A stretch of DNA of 64,000 nt from Hydrogenophaga sp. (GCF_030651625.1 NZ_JAUSCF010000039.1:62001-126000), one strand, 5' to 3'. Counted from the first letter of the stretch, positions 8,237 to 18,132 are shown. Numbers and translations are program-made. Notes: a model not told the origin generated them from the letters alone.

Positions 8237-9454
8237 TCAGTGCGCTGCCCATTGAATGGTGGACAAGTCCACACCATCCTTGAACATCTCCCACAACGGC
8301 GAGAGTTCGCGCAGCTTGGCCACGTTCTCCTTGATGGTGGCGATGGCGTAGTCAATCTCTTCTTCGGTCGTCCACCGGCCGATTGTCATGCGCAGGCTGC
8401 TGTGGGCCAGTTCGTCACTACGGCCCAGGGCGCGCAGCACATAACTGGGTTCCAGGCTGGCCGATGTGCAGGCCGAACCGGACGACACCGCCAAGCCCTT
8501 GATTCCCATGATGAGCGACTCACCTTCAACATAGTTGAAACTCATGTTGAGGTTGTGAGGCACACGCTGCGTCTCGTGACCGTTGATGAACACTTCCTCG
8601 ATGTCTTTCAGGCCCGTCACCATGCGGTCGTGCAAGGCGCGGATGCGTACGTTCTCCGCGTGCATCTCTTCTTTGGCGATACGGTAGGCTTCGCCCATGC
8701 CCACGCACTGATGGGTGGGCAGCGTTCCCGAGCGCATGCCTCGCTCATGACCACCACCGTGCATCTGGGCCTCGATACGCACACGCGGCTTGCGACGCAC
8801 GAAAAGCGCGCCGATGCCCTTGGGTCCGTAGGTTTTGTGCGATGTCAGGCTCATCAGATCGACAGGCAATGTGCTCAGATCCACATCGACGCGCCCCGTT
8901 GCCTGTGCGGCGTCAGTGTGAAAGATCACGCCTTTCTCGCGGCAAATGGCGCCAATGGCAGCGATGTCCTGGATCACACCGATTTCGTTGTTCACGAACA
9001 TGACCGAGGCCAGGATGGTGTCGGGGCGAATCGTGGCCTTGAAGACCTCCAGATCCACCAAGCCATCGGCTTGAACGTCGAGGTAGGTGACCTCGAAGCC
9101 TTGTCGCTCCAGTTCCCGGCAGGTATCGAGCACGGCCTTGTGCTCGGTCTTGACGGTGATGATGTGCTTGCCCTTGGTCTTGTAGAAGTGCGCAGCACCT
9201 TTCAAGGCCAGGTTGTTTGACTCGGTGGCGCCGCTGGTCCAGACGATTTCACGGGGATCGGCGTTAATCAAAGCAGCCACCTGTTCACGAGCGGTTTCAA
9301 CTGCTTTTTCCGCCTCCCAGCCCCAGGCATGGCTTCGCGAGGCCGGATTGCCGAAATGCTCGCGCAACCAGGGAATCATCGCGTCGACCACCCTGGGATC
9401 ACAGGGGTTTGTGGCGCTGTAGTCCATGTAGATGGGGAAGTGTGGAGTGCTCAT
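8237..9454 (-). CDS. iscS: Cysteine desulfurase IscS
   Basis: A 405-residue PLP enzyme that takes sulfur from cysteine and hands the persulfide to IscU. The PLP lysine lies in [14 protein letters not shown]. The mobile active-site loop carries the catalytic cysteine in [16 protein letters not shown], the pattern of group I (IscS/NifS) desulfurases. Full length relative to E. coli IscS (404). It is the second gene of the isc operon. Confidence 0.97.
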   Translation of the reverse strand: MSTPHFPIYMDYSATNPCDPRVVDAMIPWLREHFGNPASRSHAWGWEAEKAVETAREQVAALINADPREIVWTSGATESNNLALKGAAHFYKTKGKHIITVKTEHKAVLDTCRELERQGFEVTYLDVQADGLVDLEVFKATIRPDTILASVMFVNNEIGVIQDIAAIGAICREKGVIFHTDAAQATGRVDVDLSTLPVDLMSLTSHKTYGPKGIGALFVRRKPRVRIEAQMHGGGHERGMRSGTLPTHQCVGMGEAYRIAKEEMHAENVRIRALHDRMVTGLKDIEEVFINGHETQRVPHNLNMSFNYVEGESLIMGIKGLAVSSGSACTSASLEPSYVLRALGRSDELAHSSLRMTIGRWTTEEEIDYAIATIKENVAKLRELSPLWEMFKDGVDLSTIQWAAH

Positions 9455-9583
9455 GGCTGACAGTTGAAAGCTGGTGGAGATTCGCAGAAACTTGGTCTCA
9501 CGCCGAAGCGATTGAACAAAAGCAAAGCAAGGATGACCTTGGGGGAGTCTGCCACCAGGGCTGGGCCCCAGCAGGCAGACAAT

Positions 9584-10120
9584 TCACTTTGAAAAGGCGG
9601 CACCGCCAAGTGCAAACACCGAATTGGGCGCGTTCACCCGAATCGGCTTGACCACAGGCGCACTGGAAATCGCCCGCTTGATCATCGGAGCGTTCTCCAC
9701 CACCACACCCTTTGCAAGCTGATCATCCACCAGGGACTGCAATGACACCGAATCGAGAAAATCGACCATCTTGGTGTTGAGGGCAGCCCAAAGTTCATGG
9801 GTCATGCAGCGATTGCCTTCGCCCAGACAGTTCTCCTTGCCACCGCATTGCGTCGCATCAATGGGCTCGTCGACCGACACGATGATGTCGGCCACCGTGA
9901 TGGCGGTGGCTTTGCGGCCCAGCGTGTAACCGCCGCCTGGCCCACGGGTGGATTCCACCAGTTCGTGCCGCCGCAGCTTGCCGAACAGTTGTTCAAGGTA
10001 AGACAGGGAGATTTGTTGACGCTGGCTGATGGCGGCCAGCGTGACGGGACCGTTGTTCTGGCGCAGGGCCAGATCGATCATGGCTGTGACCGCAAAGCGG
10101 CCTTTGGTCGTGAGGCGCAT
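9584..10120 (-). CDS. iscR: Fe-S cluster-responsive transcription regulator IscR
   Basis: A 178-residue Rrf2-family repressor that senses cluster supply with a 2Fe-2S cluster and controls the isc operon. The winged helix spans about residues 1-65 ([14 protein letters not shown] at the start, RGPGGGYTL in the wing). Cluster ligands are Cys92, Cys98 and Cys105 with His108; the last gap is six residues, one more than the five in E. coli IscR. The ATG at 10118-10120 has AAGGAG upstream; the frame extends 26 codons further without a better site. It heads iscSUA-hscBA-fdx. Confidence 0.95.
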   Translation of the reverse strand: MRLTTKGRFAVTAMIDLALRQNNGPVTLAAISQRQQISLSYLEQLFGKLRRHELVESTRGPGGGYTLGRKATAITVADIIVSVDEPIDATQCGGKENCLGEGNRCMTHELWAALNTKMVDFLDSVSLQSLVDDQLAKGVVVENAPMIKRAISSAPVVKPIRVNAPNSVFALGGAAFSK

Positions 10121-10230
10121 TTCAAGCTCCTTAAATGTTGGCTTGACTGTCGTTGAATGGCGCAAAAGCAAATGCTTTTGAACCCCTTCTCCGCCCACCC
10201 CGGCCTTGTTTTCGGCCGCTTCGCTGAAGG

Positions 10231-10255
10231 ATTCCCGACTGTTTTCGTCGAGTAT
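10231..10255 (-). promoter_or_regulatory. IscR type-1 binding site
   Basis: On the minus strand the 25 bases read ATACTCGAC, GAAAAC, then AGTCGGGAAT. This fits the IscR type-1 consensus ATA..YGACt....AGTCG...AT closely at both half sites. It lies 111 bases upstream of the iscR start, as expected for autorepression by cluster-loaded IscR. Confidence 0.85.
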
Positions 10256-10283
10256 ACCTTAAAAACCCAGTGATTTGCTCAGC

Positions 10284-10311
10284 ATTGTACCTTCAATACG
10301 TATTTTGTCTA
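10284..10311 (-). promoter_or_regulatory. Candidate sigma-70 promoter of the isc operon
   Basis: TAGACA and TACAAT are separated by 16 bases on the minus strand. A perfect inverted repeat TTTGTC-TAG-GACAAA (10304-10318) overlaps the -35 box and could be a further operator. The IscR site then lies just downstream of the predicted start point. An alternative -10, TATACT, is inside the IscR site but has no good -35. I see nothing else in the stretch to the uvrB stop at 10497. Confidence 0.45.
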
Positions 10312-10496
10312 GGACAAACTGAGTTCAACTCGGGCTTTGAGTTCCCTCAAATGATTCGACCGGATTTTCAAGCTGTGCAAAGGGACCGGAAGGCCATGGC
10401 ACCCTGATGACGCGACTCCCGGCTTTTCAGGCAGCAAGAACCTGTGCTTCGCACGAATCGCCATCGCACCGCCGCGGCGACAAGGTCCGGCCCTTC

Positions 10497-12617
10497 CTAT
10501 GAGATGTTGTCGGTCCCCGACGCACCAAACACCTTGGCCTTGAGTCTGCTCAACTGGTCACGCACACCTGCGGCCTTTTCGAACTCCAGGTTGCGGGCGT
10601 GCTCCAGCATGAGTTTTTCCAGCCGTTTGATCTCGCGGGCAACGTCCTTTTCGTTCATTTCCTCGACACTGGCACGGTGCGCGCTCTCGGCAGCCAGGCG
10701 ATCGGCTTCTTTGCCGGCCTTCTCGCTGTACACCCCATCGATCAGGTCCTTGATGCGCTTGTTGATGCTGCGCGGCTCAATGCCCATGGCGAGGTTGTGA
10801 GCTACCTGTCTGGCTCGGCGGCGATTGGTTTCGTCGATCGCCTTTTTCATCGACTCGGTGATGCGATCAGCGTAGAGAATGGCGCGGCCATTCAGGTTGC
10901 GCGCGGCACGCCCGATGGTCTGGATCAGGCTGCGCTCGGAGCGCAGAAAGCCTTCCTTGTCGGCGTCCAGAATCGCCACCAGCGAAACCTCCGGAATGTC
11001 CAGCCCTTCGCGAAGCAAGTTGATGCCGACCAGCACGTCGAAGGCGCCCAAGCGCAAATCGCGCAGAATTTCCACGCGCTCCACGGTGTCCACGTCGCTG
11101 TGCAAGTAACGCACCTTCACGCCGTTTTCGGTCAAGTAGTCGGTGAGCTGCTCGGCCATGCGCTTGGTCAGCGTGGTGATGAGCACGCGCTCGTTCTTCT
11201 CGACCCGGATGCGGATTTCCTGCAGCACATCGTCCACCTGGTGGATGGCCGGGCGCACCTCCAGTTCGGGGTCGACAAGTCCCGTGGGCCGGACCAGTTG
11301 TTCCACCACCTGGCCGGCGTGGGTTTTTTCGTAGTCCGCCGGGGTGGCCGAGACAAACACAACCTGGCGCATGCGCTGCTCGAACTCGTCGAATTTCAGC
11401 GGCCGGTTGTCCAGCGCACTGGGGAGACGGAATCCGTACTCGACCAGCGTGGTCTTTCGGGCACGGTCGCCGTTGTACATGCCACCAAACTGGCCAATAA
11501 GCACGTGGCTTTCGTCCAGAAACATCACCGCGTCCTTGGGCAGGTAGTCGGTCAGGGTCGACGGCGGTTCTCCCGCAGCACTGCCGGCCAAGTGTCTTGA
11601 ATAATTCTCGATGCCCTTGCAATGGCCCACCTCGCTGAGCATTTCCAGATCAAAACGTGTGCGCTGCTCCAGTCGCTGCGCTTCCACGAGCTTGCCCATG
11701 CCCACCAGCTCTTTCAGGCGATCGGCCAGCTCGAGCTTGATCGCCTCCACCGCGTGTACCACCTGCTCGCGCGGCGTCACGTAGTGGCTGCTGGGATAGA
11801 CGGTGAAACGCGGAATCTTCTGCCGCACCTTGCCGGTGAGAGGGTCGAACAGCTGCAGGGTTTCGACTTCGTCGTCGAACAGCTCGATGCGGATCGCCAT
11901 TTCGGAGTGCTCGGCCGGGAACACGTCGATGGTGTCGCCCCTCACGCGGAACTTGCCGCGCGAAAAGTCCTGCTCGTTGCGGGCGTACTGCATGCGCACC
12001 AGTTGGGCGATCAGGTCGCGCTGGCCGATCTTGTCGCCGGTGCGCAGCGTCATCACCATCTTGTGGTAACTCTCCGGCTTGCCGATGCCGTAGATGGCCG
12101 AAACCGTGGCCACGATCACCACATCTCGCCGCTCCAGAATGCTCTTGGTGCACGAGAGCCGCATCTGCTCGATGTGCTCGTTGATCGCGCTGTCCTTTTC
12201 GATGAACAGGTCGCGCTGAGGCACGTAGGCCTCGGGCTGGTAGTAGTCGTAGTAGCTGACGAAGTACTCGACCGCGTTCTTGGGGAAGAACTCGCGAAAC
12301 TCGCTGTAGAGCTGCGCGGCCAGCGTCTTGTTGGGTGCGAACACGATGGCCGGGCGCCCCAGGCGGGCGATCACGTTGGCCATGGTGAAGGTCTTGCCCG
12401 ACCCGGTTACGCCCAGCAGGGTCTGGAACACCTCGCCGTCGTTGATGCCTTCAACCAGTTGCCGGATCGCTTCAGGCTGATCACCCGCTGGCGGGTAGGG
12501 AAGAAACAGCTCGAACGGCGACCCGGGAAACTTGACGAACTCACCCTCTACGGGCAGCTCGCCACCTTTGTCAGCGGGGGGCGTCGTCGTGGGAAGGGGT
12601 GTCTGTGTCAAGGCCAT
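10497..12617 (-). CDS. uvrB: Excinuclease ABC subunit B
   Basis: A 706-residue UvrB, the damage-verifying helicase-like subunit of nucleotide excision repair. The N-terminus has [12 protein letters not shown] and Walker [11 protein letters not shown]; the beta-hairpin region has [15 protein letters not shown]; helicase motif VI appears as QTIGRAARN. The C-terminal UVR motif that binds UvrC is [19 protein letters not shown] use the ATG at 12615-12617, which overlaps the end of the upstream DUF6172 gene by 47 bases. It has no clear ribosome binding site, and an ATG ten codons earlier is possible. Confidence 0.96.
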   Translation of the reverse strand: MALTQTPLPTTTPPADKGGELPVEGEFVKFPGSPFELFLPYPPAGDQPEAIRQLVEGINDGEVFQTLLGVTGSGKTFTMANVIARLGRPAIVFAPNKTLAAQLYSEFREFFPKNAVEYFVSYYDYYQPEAYVPQRDLFIEKDSAINEHIEQMRLSCTKSILERRDVVIVATVSAIYGIGKPESYHKMVMTLRTGDKIGQRDLIAQLVRMQYARNEQDFSRGKFRVRGDTIDVFPAEHSEMAIRIELFDDEVETLQLFDPLTGKVRQKIPRFTVYPSSHYVTPREQVVHAVEAIKLELADRLKELVGMGKLVEAQRLEQRTRFDLEMLSEVGHCKGIENYSRHLAGSAAGEPPSTLTDYLPKDAVMFLDESHVLIGQFGGMYNGDRARKTTLVEYGFRLPSALDNRPLKFDEFEQRMRQVVFVSATPADYEKTHAGQVVEQLVRPTGLVDPELEVRPAIHQVDDVLQEIRIRVEKNERVLITTLTKRMAEQLTDYLTENGVKVRYLHSDVDTVERVEILRDLRLGAFDVLVGINLLREGLDIPEVSLVAILDADKEGFLRSERSLIQTIGRAARNLNGRAILYADRITESMKKAIDETNRRRARQVAHNLAMGIEPRSINKRIKDLIDGVYSEKAGKEADRLAAESAHRASVEEMNEKDVAREIKRLEKLMLEHARNLEFEKAAGVRDQLSRLKAKVFGASGTDNIS

Positions 12618-12945
12618 CCACAGATTGTGCCGGATGGTCTGGCTCCTCATTGACAGCTGCTTCCCGACGTTGCCAGACAGCCGGCTTGGCCAACAGTTCA
12701 ACGTAGCAATGATCTGCGCCACCCTGAGCCAGCACATCAAGCAAGCCCGTGAGCTGGCTTGGCTGCACCACCTCTGCGGTGTCCTGTGTGGCACCGAAAC
12801 GGCAGTCGAAATCCCAGAAATCGGCCCCTTCGGGCAGATCGCGCCGACGCTCGCGTTTCATGTACTTGCGGATATCGTGTTTGACGGCATCAAGCACGCG
12901 GTCCGGGTGCTTGCCTTCGGGGCGAAGCGGATAGGTTTTTCTCAT
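12571..12945 (-). CDS. DUF6172 family protein
   Basis: A 124-residue conserved protein of unknown function. The N-terminal block [34 protein letters not shown] and [12 protein letters not shown] is the conserved part of this proteobacterial family and is rich in basic residues. The C-terminal 40 residues look disordered. Its last 47 bases overlap the uvrB start on the same strand in another frame, which suggests translational coupling with uvrB, but no repair role is documented that I know of. Confidence 0.75.
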   Translation of the reverse strand: MRKTYPLRPEGKHPDRVLDAVKHDIRKYMKRERRRDLPEGADFWDFDCRFGATQDTAEVVQPSQLTGLLDVLAQGGADHCYVELLAKPAVWQRREAAVNEEPDHPAQSVDGLDTDTPSHDDAPR

Positions 12946-13013
12946 GGGAAGTCCAGGTGGAGCGAGGGGGAGACCGCGCTGTGTGGACGCGAACCGAAGC
13001 GTGGATTATGCGT

Positions 13014-13322
13014 TCAGCCCTGCAGGCGGATCTCGACGAGGCCTTCGCCCATGTGGCGGTGCGGGCCAAAAACCGCTTCCATGGCGGCTGCTTCAGCAGC
13101 TTGCCACTGGTCGAACACCAGCCGTTCACCATCGCTGAGGGCGTCTGGGCCGGGGGATTCCCCATGCAGGCCGGCGATGCGAAGGTATGCCGCGTACACC
13201 GGTGCGACCAGTGATTCGTCGCCCAGCGCACTTTCCAGCGCATCCCGAAAACGGCGCTCGGCCGCCTCTCGCTCGGCGGGCGTGGTGTCGTCGGGCACAA
13301 AGAGCTTGAGGGAATAGGTCAT
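13014..13322 (-). CDS. Small conserved hypothetical protein
   Basis: About 102 residues starting MTYSLKLFVPDDTTPAER, with a helical, Glu/Ala-rich middle and the ending GEGLVEIRLQG. I do not recognise a domain. The internal ATG at 13320-13322 is preferred over one nine codons upstream because the conserved-looking strand begins there. It is on the same strand as DUF6172 and uvrB, 68 bases upstream, so it may belong to their transcript. Confidence 0.6.
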   Translation of the reverse strand: MTYSLKLFVPDDTTPAEREAAERRFRDALESALGDESLVAPVYAAYLRIAGLHGESPGPDALSDGERLVFDQWQAAEAAAMEAVFGPHRHMGEGLVEIRLQG

Positions 13323-13377
13323 TGCAGTGTGAAAGGCACAATCATCCAATTATCGGCTTGGGCATCACACACCACGC

Positions 13378-13971
13378 ATGCAAACCACACGCACCACACC
13401 TGACAAGGAAGCGATCGCGCTGCTGCCGGCATTTGACCGTCTGGGACCCGATCGCATCACATTGGTCACCCACAAGGCGCAGGCGGTTGAAGCCAGCGCT
13501 GCGCTGCGCGACCATTCCGCCTGGGGCTTCGACACGGAATCCAAGCCCACCTTCTTCAAGGATCAGCTGTCCGACGGGCCGCACATTGTTCAGTTGTCTA
13601 CCCTGCAAAGGGCCTGGGTGTTCCAGTTGCACGAGCCCGGGTGCCTGGAAGTGGTGGCCGGCTTGCTGGCAGATGGCGCGTTCGTCAAAGCCGGGTTCGG
13701 CCTGGGAGACGACACCAGACGCATCAGATCCAAATTGGCGGTGGAACCGGCAGGGGTGCTGGAGCTCAACGCCATCTTTCGCGAACGCGGCTATCGCAAA
13801 GACATGGGGGTCAAGGGAGCCGTGGCGGTGCTGTTCAACCAGCGCTTCATAAAGTCCAAAAAGGCGGCTACGTCGAACTGGGCCAACCCGCGCCTGAGCG
13901 AAGCCCAGTTGATCTACGCCGCCAACGACGCCTATGCGGCAGCTCGCGTCTTCGCTGTGCTCAAAGACTGA
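13378..13971 (+). CDS. 3'-5' exonuclease domain protein (RNase D-like)
   Basis: A 197-residue stand-alone DEDDy exonuclease domain. The first catalytic pair is in WGFDTESKP, the second Asp is probably the one in VKAGFGLGDDTRRI, and the third motif YAANDAYAAARVF supplies Tyr and Asp. The usual RNase D C-terminal HRDC domains are absent, so it resembles the short exonuclease proteins common in Comamonadaceae rather than full RNase D. Substrate (RNA or DNA) is unknown. Its 3' end overlaps the convergent DUF3820 gene by 40 bases. Confidence 0.82.
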   Translation: MQTTRTTPDKEAIALLPAFDRLGPDRITLVTHKAQAVEASAALRDHSAWGFDTESKPTFFKDQLSDGPHIVQLSTLQRAWVFQLHEPGCLEVVAGLLADGAFVKAGFGLGDDTRRIRSKLAVEPAGVLELNAIFRERGYRKDMGVKGAVAVLFNQRFIKSKKAATSNWANPRLSEAQLIYAANDAYAAARVFAVLKD

Positions 13972-14180
13972 GCCTGGCGCAGAGGTGTGAGCAGGTCGCT
14001 CAGGCCGTTGTGATCGATCTCGTGCATGAGCGCCAGCAAACGACCGACATCCCCCTTGGGAAACCCTTCGCGCGCAAACCAGTTGAGGTAGTTGCCAGGC
14101 AGGTCGGCAATGACGCATCCCTTGTGCTTGCCGAAAGGCATTTCTACCGTCAACAGGCGCTCAAGATCTTCTGGCTTCAT
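13932..14180 (-). CDS. DUF3820 family protein
   Basis: An 82-residue protein with the DUF3820 pattern MPFGKHKGCVIADLPGNYLNWF at residues 14-35, often described as a putative quorum-sensing-regulated virulence factor but without an established activity. Its ATG overlaps the stop codon of the upstream alpha/beta-hydrolase gene by four bases, so the two are cotranscribed. It overlaps the convergent exonuclease gene at the 3' ends. Confidence 0.8.
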   Translation of the reverse strand: MKPEDLERLLTVEMPFGKHKGCVIADLPGNYLNWFAREGFPKGDVGRLLALMHEIDHNGLSDLLTPLRQAQSLSTAKTRAAA

Positions 14181-15028
14181 GCAACCGCCTCGGCTCGCGA
14201 TGCCCGCTCATTGGTCCTGCTCTGGTCCAGCCAGCTTCTCACCACGGTGGTGAACTCCGCTGGTTTCTGACGCATCAGCCAGTGACCCGCCTCAAACCCC
14301 TGCGCGGCAGAACCCGGCGTATTCGCCAACTGGGCCAGCCAGCGGGAGGAATGGAACATGAACGGCTTGCGCTTGCCGAACGTGAACAGCGTGGGTATGC
14401 GGGGGCCAAACACGTTGTCGACCCTGGCCACGCCGCGTAGACCGCCGAACGAGCCCAGCCACTGCATTGCGTAGGGGTAGTTCATTTGCCAGCCGATGCG
14501 CTCGGGCGCCGTTCGACAACCGATTTTCCGGGCCATGAAGCGGGTCATTCGGTCGGCCAGCCCTGGCAATATCGAGCCCAGCTTCCATGCTGCCGCCAGC
14601 CAGACCTGGTAGCCCGCAATCAGGAGCTTTTCCTTGCCGCTGAGACCTTTCAGGTAAGCGCCGGAATTGGTGTCGCCAATGTCCACGCCCACCACGCGTG
14701 AAACCCGTGGGGAGTGCCGGGCAGCGTATTCGTAGCCGAAGAAACACCCCCAGTCATGCAGCAACAGGGTGACCGGTTCGTCCGGGCTGACGGCATCCAC
14801 CACCGCACCGACCAGCTCACACATCTGGTCGACCGATACCGGACGGGGTGGTCTGGCGAGATCAAAACCGGGCAAGGCGAAACGCACACATCGATAGCCA
14901 TCGCTCAGCGCGGCAACCGTTTCATCCCACAAGGCAGGCGAGTCGGGCCAGCCGTGCAGCATGACCACGGTCGGCCCCTGACCTTCGATGAAGACGTCCA
15001 GATCCTGGACGCTGAGGGTGCTTGGCAT
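14177..15028 (-). CDS. Alpha/beta-fold hydrolase
   Basis: A 283-residue hydrolase. The oxyanion motif LHGWPDSPALWD is at about residues 25-36, and LLLHDWGCFFGYEYAARH carries an Asp in the nucleophile elbow (HDWGC), as in haloalkane dehalogenases and epoxide hydrolases. The catalytic His is expected in FEAGHWLMRQ near the C-terminus. Serine esterases have GxSxG there, so an epoxide hydrolase- or dehalogenase-like activity is likelier; the substrate is unknown. The ATG at 15026-15028 starts MPSTLSVQDLDVFIEG and follows GGAGAC. Confidence 0.85.
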   Translation of the reverse strand: MPSTLSVQDLDVFIEGQGPTVVMLHGWPDSPALWDETVAALSDGYRCVRFALPGFDLARPPRPVSVDQMCELVGAVVDAVSPDEPVTLLLHDWGCFFGYEYAARHSPRVSRVVGVDIGDTNSGAYLKGLSGKEKLLIAGYQVWLAAAWKLGSILPGLADRMTRFMARKIGCRTAPERIGWQMNYPYAMQWLGSFGGLRGVARVDNVFGPRIPTLFTFGKRKPFMFHSSRWLAQLANTPGSAAQGFEAGHWLMRQKPAEFTTVVRSWLDQSRTNERASRAEAVA

Positions 15029-15131
15029 CGGGTGTCTCCGTTGGGAATCTTGTGTTCGGCATCGTAGCGCACGCCTGCGGAGCAGGCGTCGCAAAGATGT
15101 CAGCGTCTGGCTGCTGGGTCATACTTCCTAT

Positions 15132-15725
15132 ATGCGCAGAACCATCTGCACCACGCCAGGAATCAACACCCTGTTGAGGGTATTTTCAGTCGGCTTTTTG
15201 CGACTCACCGGTTGGCAGCTGGAGGGGGCGCTTCCTCAACATGCGAGCAAGAGCGTGTTCATTGCCGCACCCCACACCAGCAACTGGGACCTGCCCTACA
15301 CGCTGATGGTGGCCTTCGCCTTGCGGCTCAACATCCACTGGATGGGCAAACATAGCATCTTCAAAGCACCCTTTGGCGGCGTCATGCGGTGGCTTGGCGG
15401 CATTCCGGTGAATCGCGAGCAATCGAACAATCTGGTCGCGGCTTCCGCCGCCGCCATCAGGACCGCAGACGGGCCGTTGCAGCTCATCGTGCCCCCCGAA
15501 GGCACGCGCAGCAAGACGCGCTACTGGAAAACGGGCTTCTACTACATCGCGCTACAGGCCCAAGTACCGATCGTGATGGCGTACATGGACTACTCAACCA
15601 AGCGCAGCGGACTGGGTCCGGTGTTCATGCCCAGTGGCGACATCGAAGCCGACATGGTCGCCATCAAGGCGTTCTACGCGCCGTTCAAGGGCAAGAACGA
15701 GGCGCAGTTTCAGGCGCACAACTGA
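15132..15725 (+). CDS. 1-acyl-glycerol-3-phosphate acyltransferase-like protein
   Basis: A 197-residue PlsC-superfamily acyltransferase. The catalytic motif is AAPHTSNWD, an H-x-x-x-x-D variant (HTSNWD), and VPPEGTRSKTRYWKTGFYYIA is the second conserved block. IPVNREQSNN matches the substrate-binding strand. Short proteins of this type often come as a single domain and transfer acyl chains to lysophospholipids or related acceptors; the exact acceptor is unknown. The ATG at 15132 was chosen because upstream in-frame sequence is antisense to the divergent hydrolase gene. Confidence 0.85.
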   Translation: MRRTICTTPGINTLLRVFSVGFLRLTGWQLEGALPQHASKSVFIAAPHTSNWDLPYTLMVAFALRLNIHWMGKHSIFKAPFGGVMRWLGGIPVNREQSNNLVAASAAAIRTADGPLQLIVPPEGTRSKTRYWKTGFYYIALQAQVPIVMAYMDYSTKRSGLGPVFMPSGDIEADMVAIKAFYAPFKGKNEAQFQAHN

Positions 15726-15783
15726 TTTGCCGCTGAGGCTTTCCGGTGGAGACCTCCCATCTGCGGGCAGACAGGCGTCTCGC

Positions 15784-16986
15784 TCAGAGCGCCTGCGCCA
15801 GGCGCCCGACGCCCTCCTCGATTTTGTCCACTCCCACGGTCGCGAAGCTCAGGCGCAAGGTGGCCCGGTCTGGCTGTGAGGCGTAGAACGGAGCACCCGG
15901 CACAAAGGCAACACCTTTTTCAATCGCCCGTTTGGCGAGCTCGCCGCCATCAGCCACTTTTCCGTCCGCCCCTGTGAGTCGGGCCCACACAAAAAGCCCG
16001 CCCTGGGGCTGCACGAAAGAGATGGCGTCGCCGAGTTCACGTCTGAGCGCAACGCTCATGGCGGTGGCGCGTTCCGCGTACACAGCGCGCACTTTGGCCA
16101 GCGTGGCGGGCATGCGCCCTGCTTTCAGGTAGTGAGCAGCCGTGGCCTGCGCGAAGGTGCTGGTGTGGGCGTCGCTGAACTGCTTGCACATGGTGGCCTT
16201 GGCCAGCAGCTCGGCTGGACCGACCATCCAGCCCACCCGCAGGCCAGGGCTCAGCACCTTGCTGAGCGACCCGCAGTGCACCAGAAGTTCGCGACTGCCG
16301 GGCACGCTGGCGCTGAGTGCCAGCAGGCTGGGCGGGGGTGCTTCGCCGAAATACAGATCGCCGTACGGGTCGTCTTCCACGATCAGGGTGTTGTGCCTTA
16401 CCGCCATCTCCAGCACCTGCTGACGCCGCGTCTGGCTGAGCATGGCGCCACTGGGGTTGCCGAAGGTGGGAATGAGGTAGACGAACTTGGGCTTGTGTTG
16501 ATCGATGAGCTTTTCCAGTGCATCCGGCTGAACGCCCTCACCGTCGACCGGTGCAGTGATGAGCTCGGCGCCATAAAGGCGGAAACACTGGATGGTGGCA
16601 AGAAAAGTGGGGCCTTCGACGATGACCTTGTCGCCGGGAGAGATCAGCGTCTTGCCCAGCAGGTCCAGCGCCTGCTGGCTGCCGGTGGTGACGATCAGGT
16701 CTTCGGGTGCCAAGGCCTGGGTGCCCTTGCCTTTCATGAAGCTGGCAATCTGCTCCCGCAGGGGCTGGTAGCCTTCGGTGGCGCCGTACTGCAAGGCGGC
16801 ACCTGGCTCCTCGGTGAGTGCCGTGTTGACCGCTTCGCGGATGCCCTCGACATCGAACATGGCACTGTCGGGGAAGCCACCCGCAAAACTGATGATGCCG
16901 GGCTTGCCCAGCAGCTTGAAGAGTTCGCGAATGGCCGAGGTTTCGACATTGTTCAGGCGGTCGGCGAAAGTTGTGGTGAAGGGCAT
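15784..16986 (-). CDS. PLP-dependent aminotransferase, class I/II fold
   Basis: A 400-residue fold-type I aminotransferase of the group that includes 2-aminoadipate/LysN-like and valine-pyruvate enzymes. The PLP lysine is in GSLSKVLSPGLRVGW, the cofactor-contacting Asp/Tyr region is EDDPYGDLYF, and the phosphate-binding segment is VTTGSQQALDLLGK. The N-terminal ISFAGGFPDSAMF block is typical of the LysN/MocR-like aminotransferases. No DNA-binding domain is present, so it is an enzyme, not a MocR regulator. The amino donor is unknown. It converges with the acyltransferase gene. Confidence 0.88.
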   Translation of the reverse strand: MPFTTTFADRLNNVETSAIRELFKLLGKPGIISFAGGFPDSAMFDVEGIREAVNTALTEEPGAALQYGATEGYQPLREQIASFMKGKGTQALAPEDLIVTTGSQQALDLLGKTLISPGDKVIVEGPTFLATIQCFRLYGAELITAPVDGEGVQPDALEKLIDQHKPKFVYLIPTFGNPSGAMLSQTRRQQVLEMAVRHNTLIVEDDPYGDLYFGEAPPPSLLALSASVPGSRELLVHCGSLSKVLSPGLRVGWMVGPAELLAKATMCKQFSDAHTSTFAQATAAHYLKAGRMPATLAKVRAVYAERATAMSVALRRELGDAISFVQPQGGLFVWARLTGADGKVADGGELAKRAIEKGVAFVPGAPFYASQPDRATLRLSFATVGVDKIEEGVGRLAQAL

Positions 16987-17125
16987 GGTGGCGGCGTCGG
17001 TGTACGGGTCTGATCAGGTCGGGGAAAAGTTCGATCCACCATTGTCGCCAATTCGCAGCGCAAGATTCATGCGTTTCGGTCACCGCTAGACTTGCCTCCC
17101 GTTCCCACGAAGACACAGTGAAGAC

Positions 17126-17782
17126 ATGCCTGACGCCAAGCCCATGACCCCGGCCCAGATCGAGGCCTTTTTTGCCACACTGCAAGCGGCCAATCCACAG
17201 CCGCAAACCGAACTGGAATACACCAGCGTGTTCGAGCTGCTGGCGGCGGTGTTGCTGTCAGCGCAGGCCACCGACGTGGGCGTGAACAAAGCCACTCGAA
17301 TGTTGTTTCCAGTGGCCAACACGCCGCAAAAGATCCTCGCCCTGGGTCTGGACGGCCTGGAGAGTTACATCAGGACGATTGGCCTGTATCGCAGCAAAGC
17401 CAGGCATCTGATGCAGACCTGCCGCTTACTGGTGGACCAGCACGGTGGCGATGTGCCGGGCTCACGGGAAGCGCTGGAAGCGCTGCCCGGCGTGGGCCGC
17501 AAGACAGCCAACGTGGTGCTCAACGTGGCCTTTGGTCAACCCACCATGGCGGTCGACACGCATCTCTTTCGGGTGGGCAACCGCACCGGACTGGCACTGG
17601 GCAAGACACCGCTGGCGGTGGAACTGGCGCTGCTCAAGCGGGTACCTGAAAAGTACCTGGTGGATGCGCACCATTGGCTGATCCTTCACGGGCGCTATGT
17701 GTGCCAGGCACGAAAGCCCATGTGTGGGCCGTGTGCGGTGTCTTTCTGCTGCAATTTCCGGCACAAGACCGTTTCAAGCTAG
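17126..17782 (+). CDS. nth: Endonuclease III (base-excision DNA glycosylase/AP lyase)
   Basis: A 218-residue Nth that removes oxidised pyrimidines and cleaves at abasic sites. The helix-hairpin-helix LPGVGRKTANVVLNVAF carries the catalytic Lys, and AVDTHLFRV the catalytic Asp. The 4Fe-4S cluster ligands are Cys193, Cys200, Cys203 and Cys209 with the canonical x6, x2, x5 spacing. It converges with nqrM. Confidence 0.96.
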   Translation: MPDAKPMTPAQIEAFFATLQAANPQPQTELEYTSVFELLAAVLLSAQATDVGVNKATRMLFPVANTPQKILALGLDGLESYIRTIGLYRSKARHLMQTCRLLVDQHGGDVPGSREALEALPGVGRKTANVVLNVAFGQPTMAVDTHLFRVGNRTGLALGKTPLAVELALLKRVPEKYLVDAHHWLILHGRYVCQARKPMCGPCAVSFCCNFRHKTVSS

Positions 17783-17890
17783 TGGACTGTAACCGCATGG
17801 CATCGGGGCGAGTGTTCTGGCTGCGTCATTCGGCAGGGCCTTCCACTCGCAACTAACCTGATGTTCAGGAACAGACCATCGGTCCGTTGC

Positions 17891-18112
17891 TCAGCCCGCT
17901 TTATGCCGGTGGAGGACGGCAACCACTTTCTGCTCGCCTTGTTTGCGCTCGCAGGTGTTGGGGTCGCGGCCGCAAACGCCACATTCCTTTTCGCCCATGA
18001 GCGCGGCGGCCCCGCCGCACGAACCCTGCAGCGGTTTGCCTCGCAGAATCAGCCCCAGAGCCAATGCTCCAAAAAAGGCCAGAAACAGAACCAGGGCAAG
18101 CAGCATTTCCAT
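17891..18112 (-). CDS. nqrM: Na+-NQR maturation factor NqrM
   Basis: A 73-residue membrane protein with one N-terminal helix (about residues 3-24) followed by RGKPLQGSCGG and a ECGVCGRDPNTC segment. These four cysteines are the hallmark of the NqrM (formerly DUF539) family, which is needed to insert the Fe centre between NqrD and NqrE. It lies 20 bases downstream of apbE at the end of the nqr operon. Confidence 0.93.
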   Translation of the reverse strand: MEMLLALVLFLAFFGALALGLILRGKPLQGSCGGAAALMGEKECGVCGRDPNTCERKQGEQKVVAVLHRHKAG

Positions 18113-18132
18113 CGTCGTCTTTCGGTTAGGGC

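Noticed and set aside
13322..13852. A 176-codon + strand frame over the exonuclease gene
   Set aside because: It is another frame of the same strand; only the frame from 13378 has the DEDD motifs.
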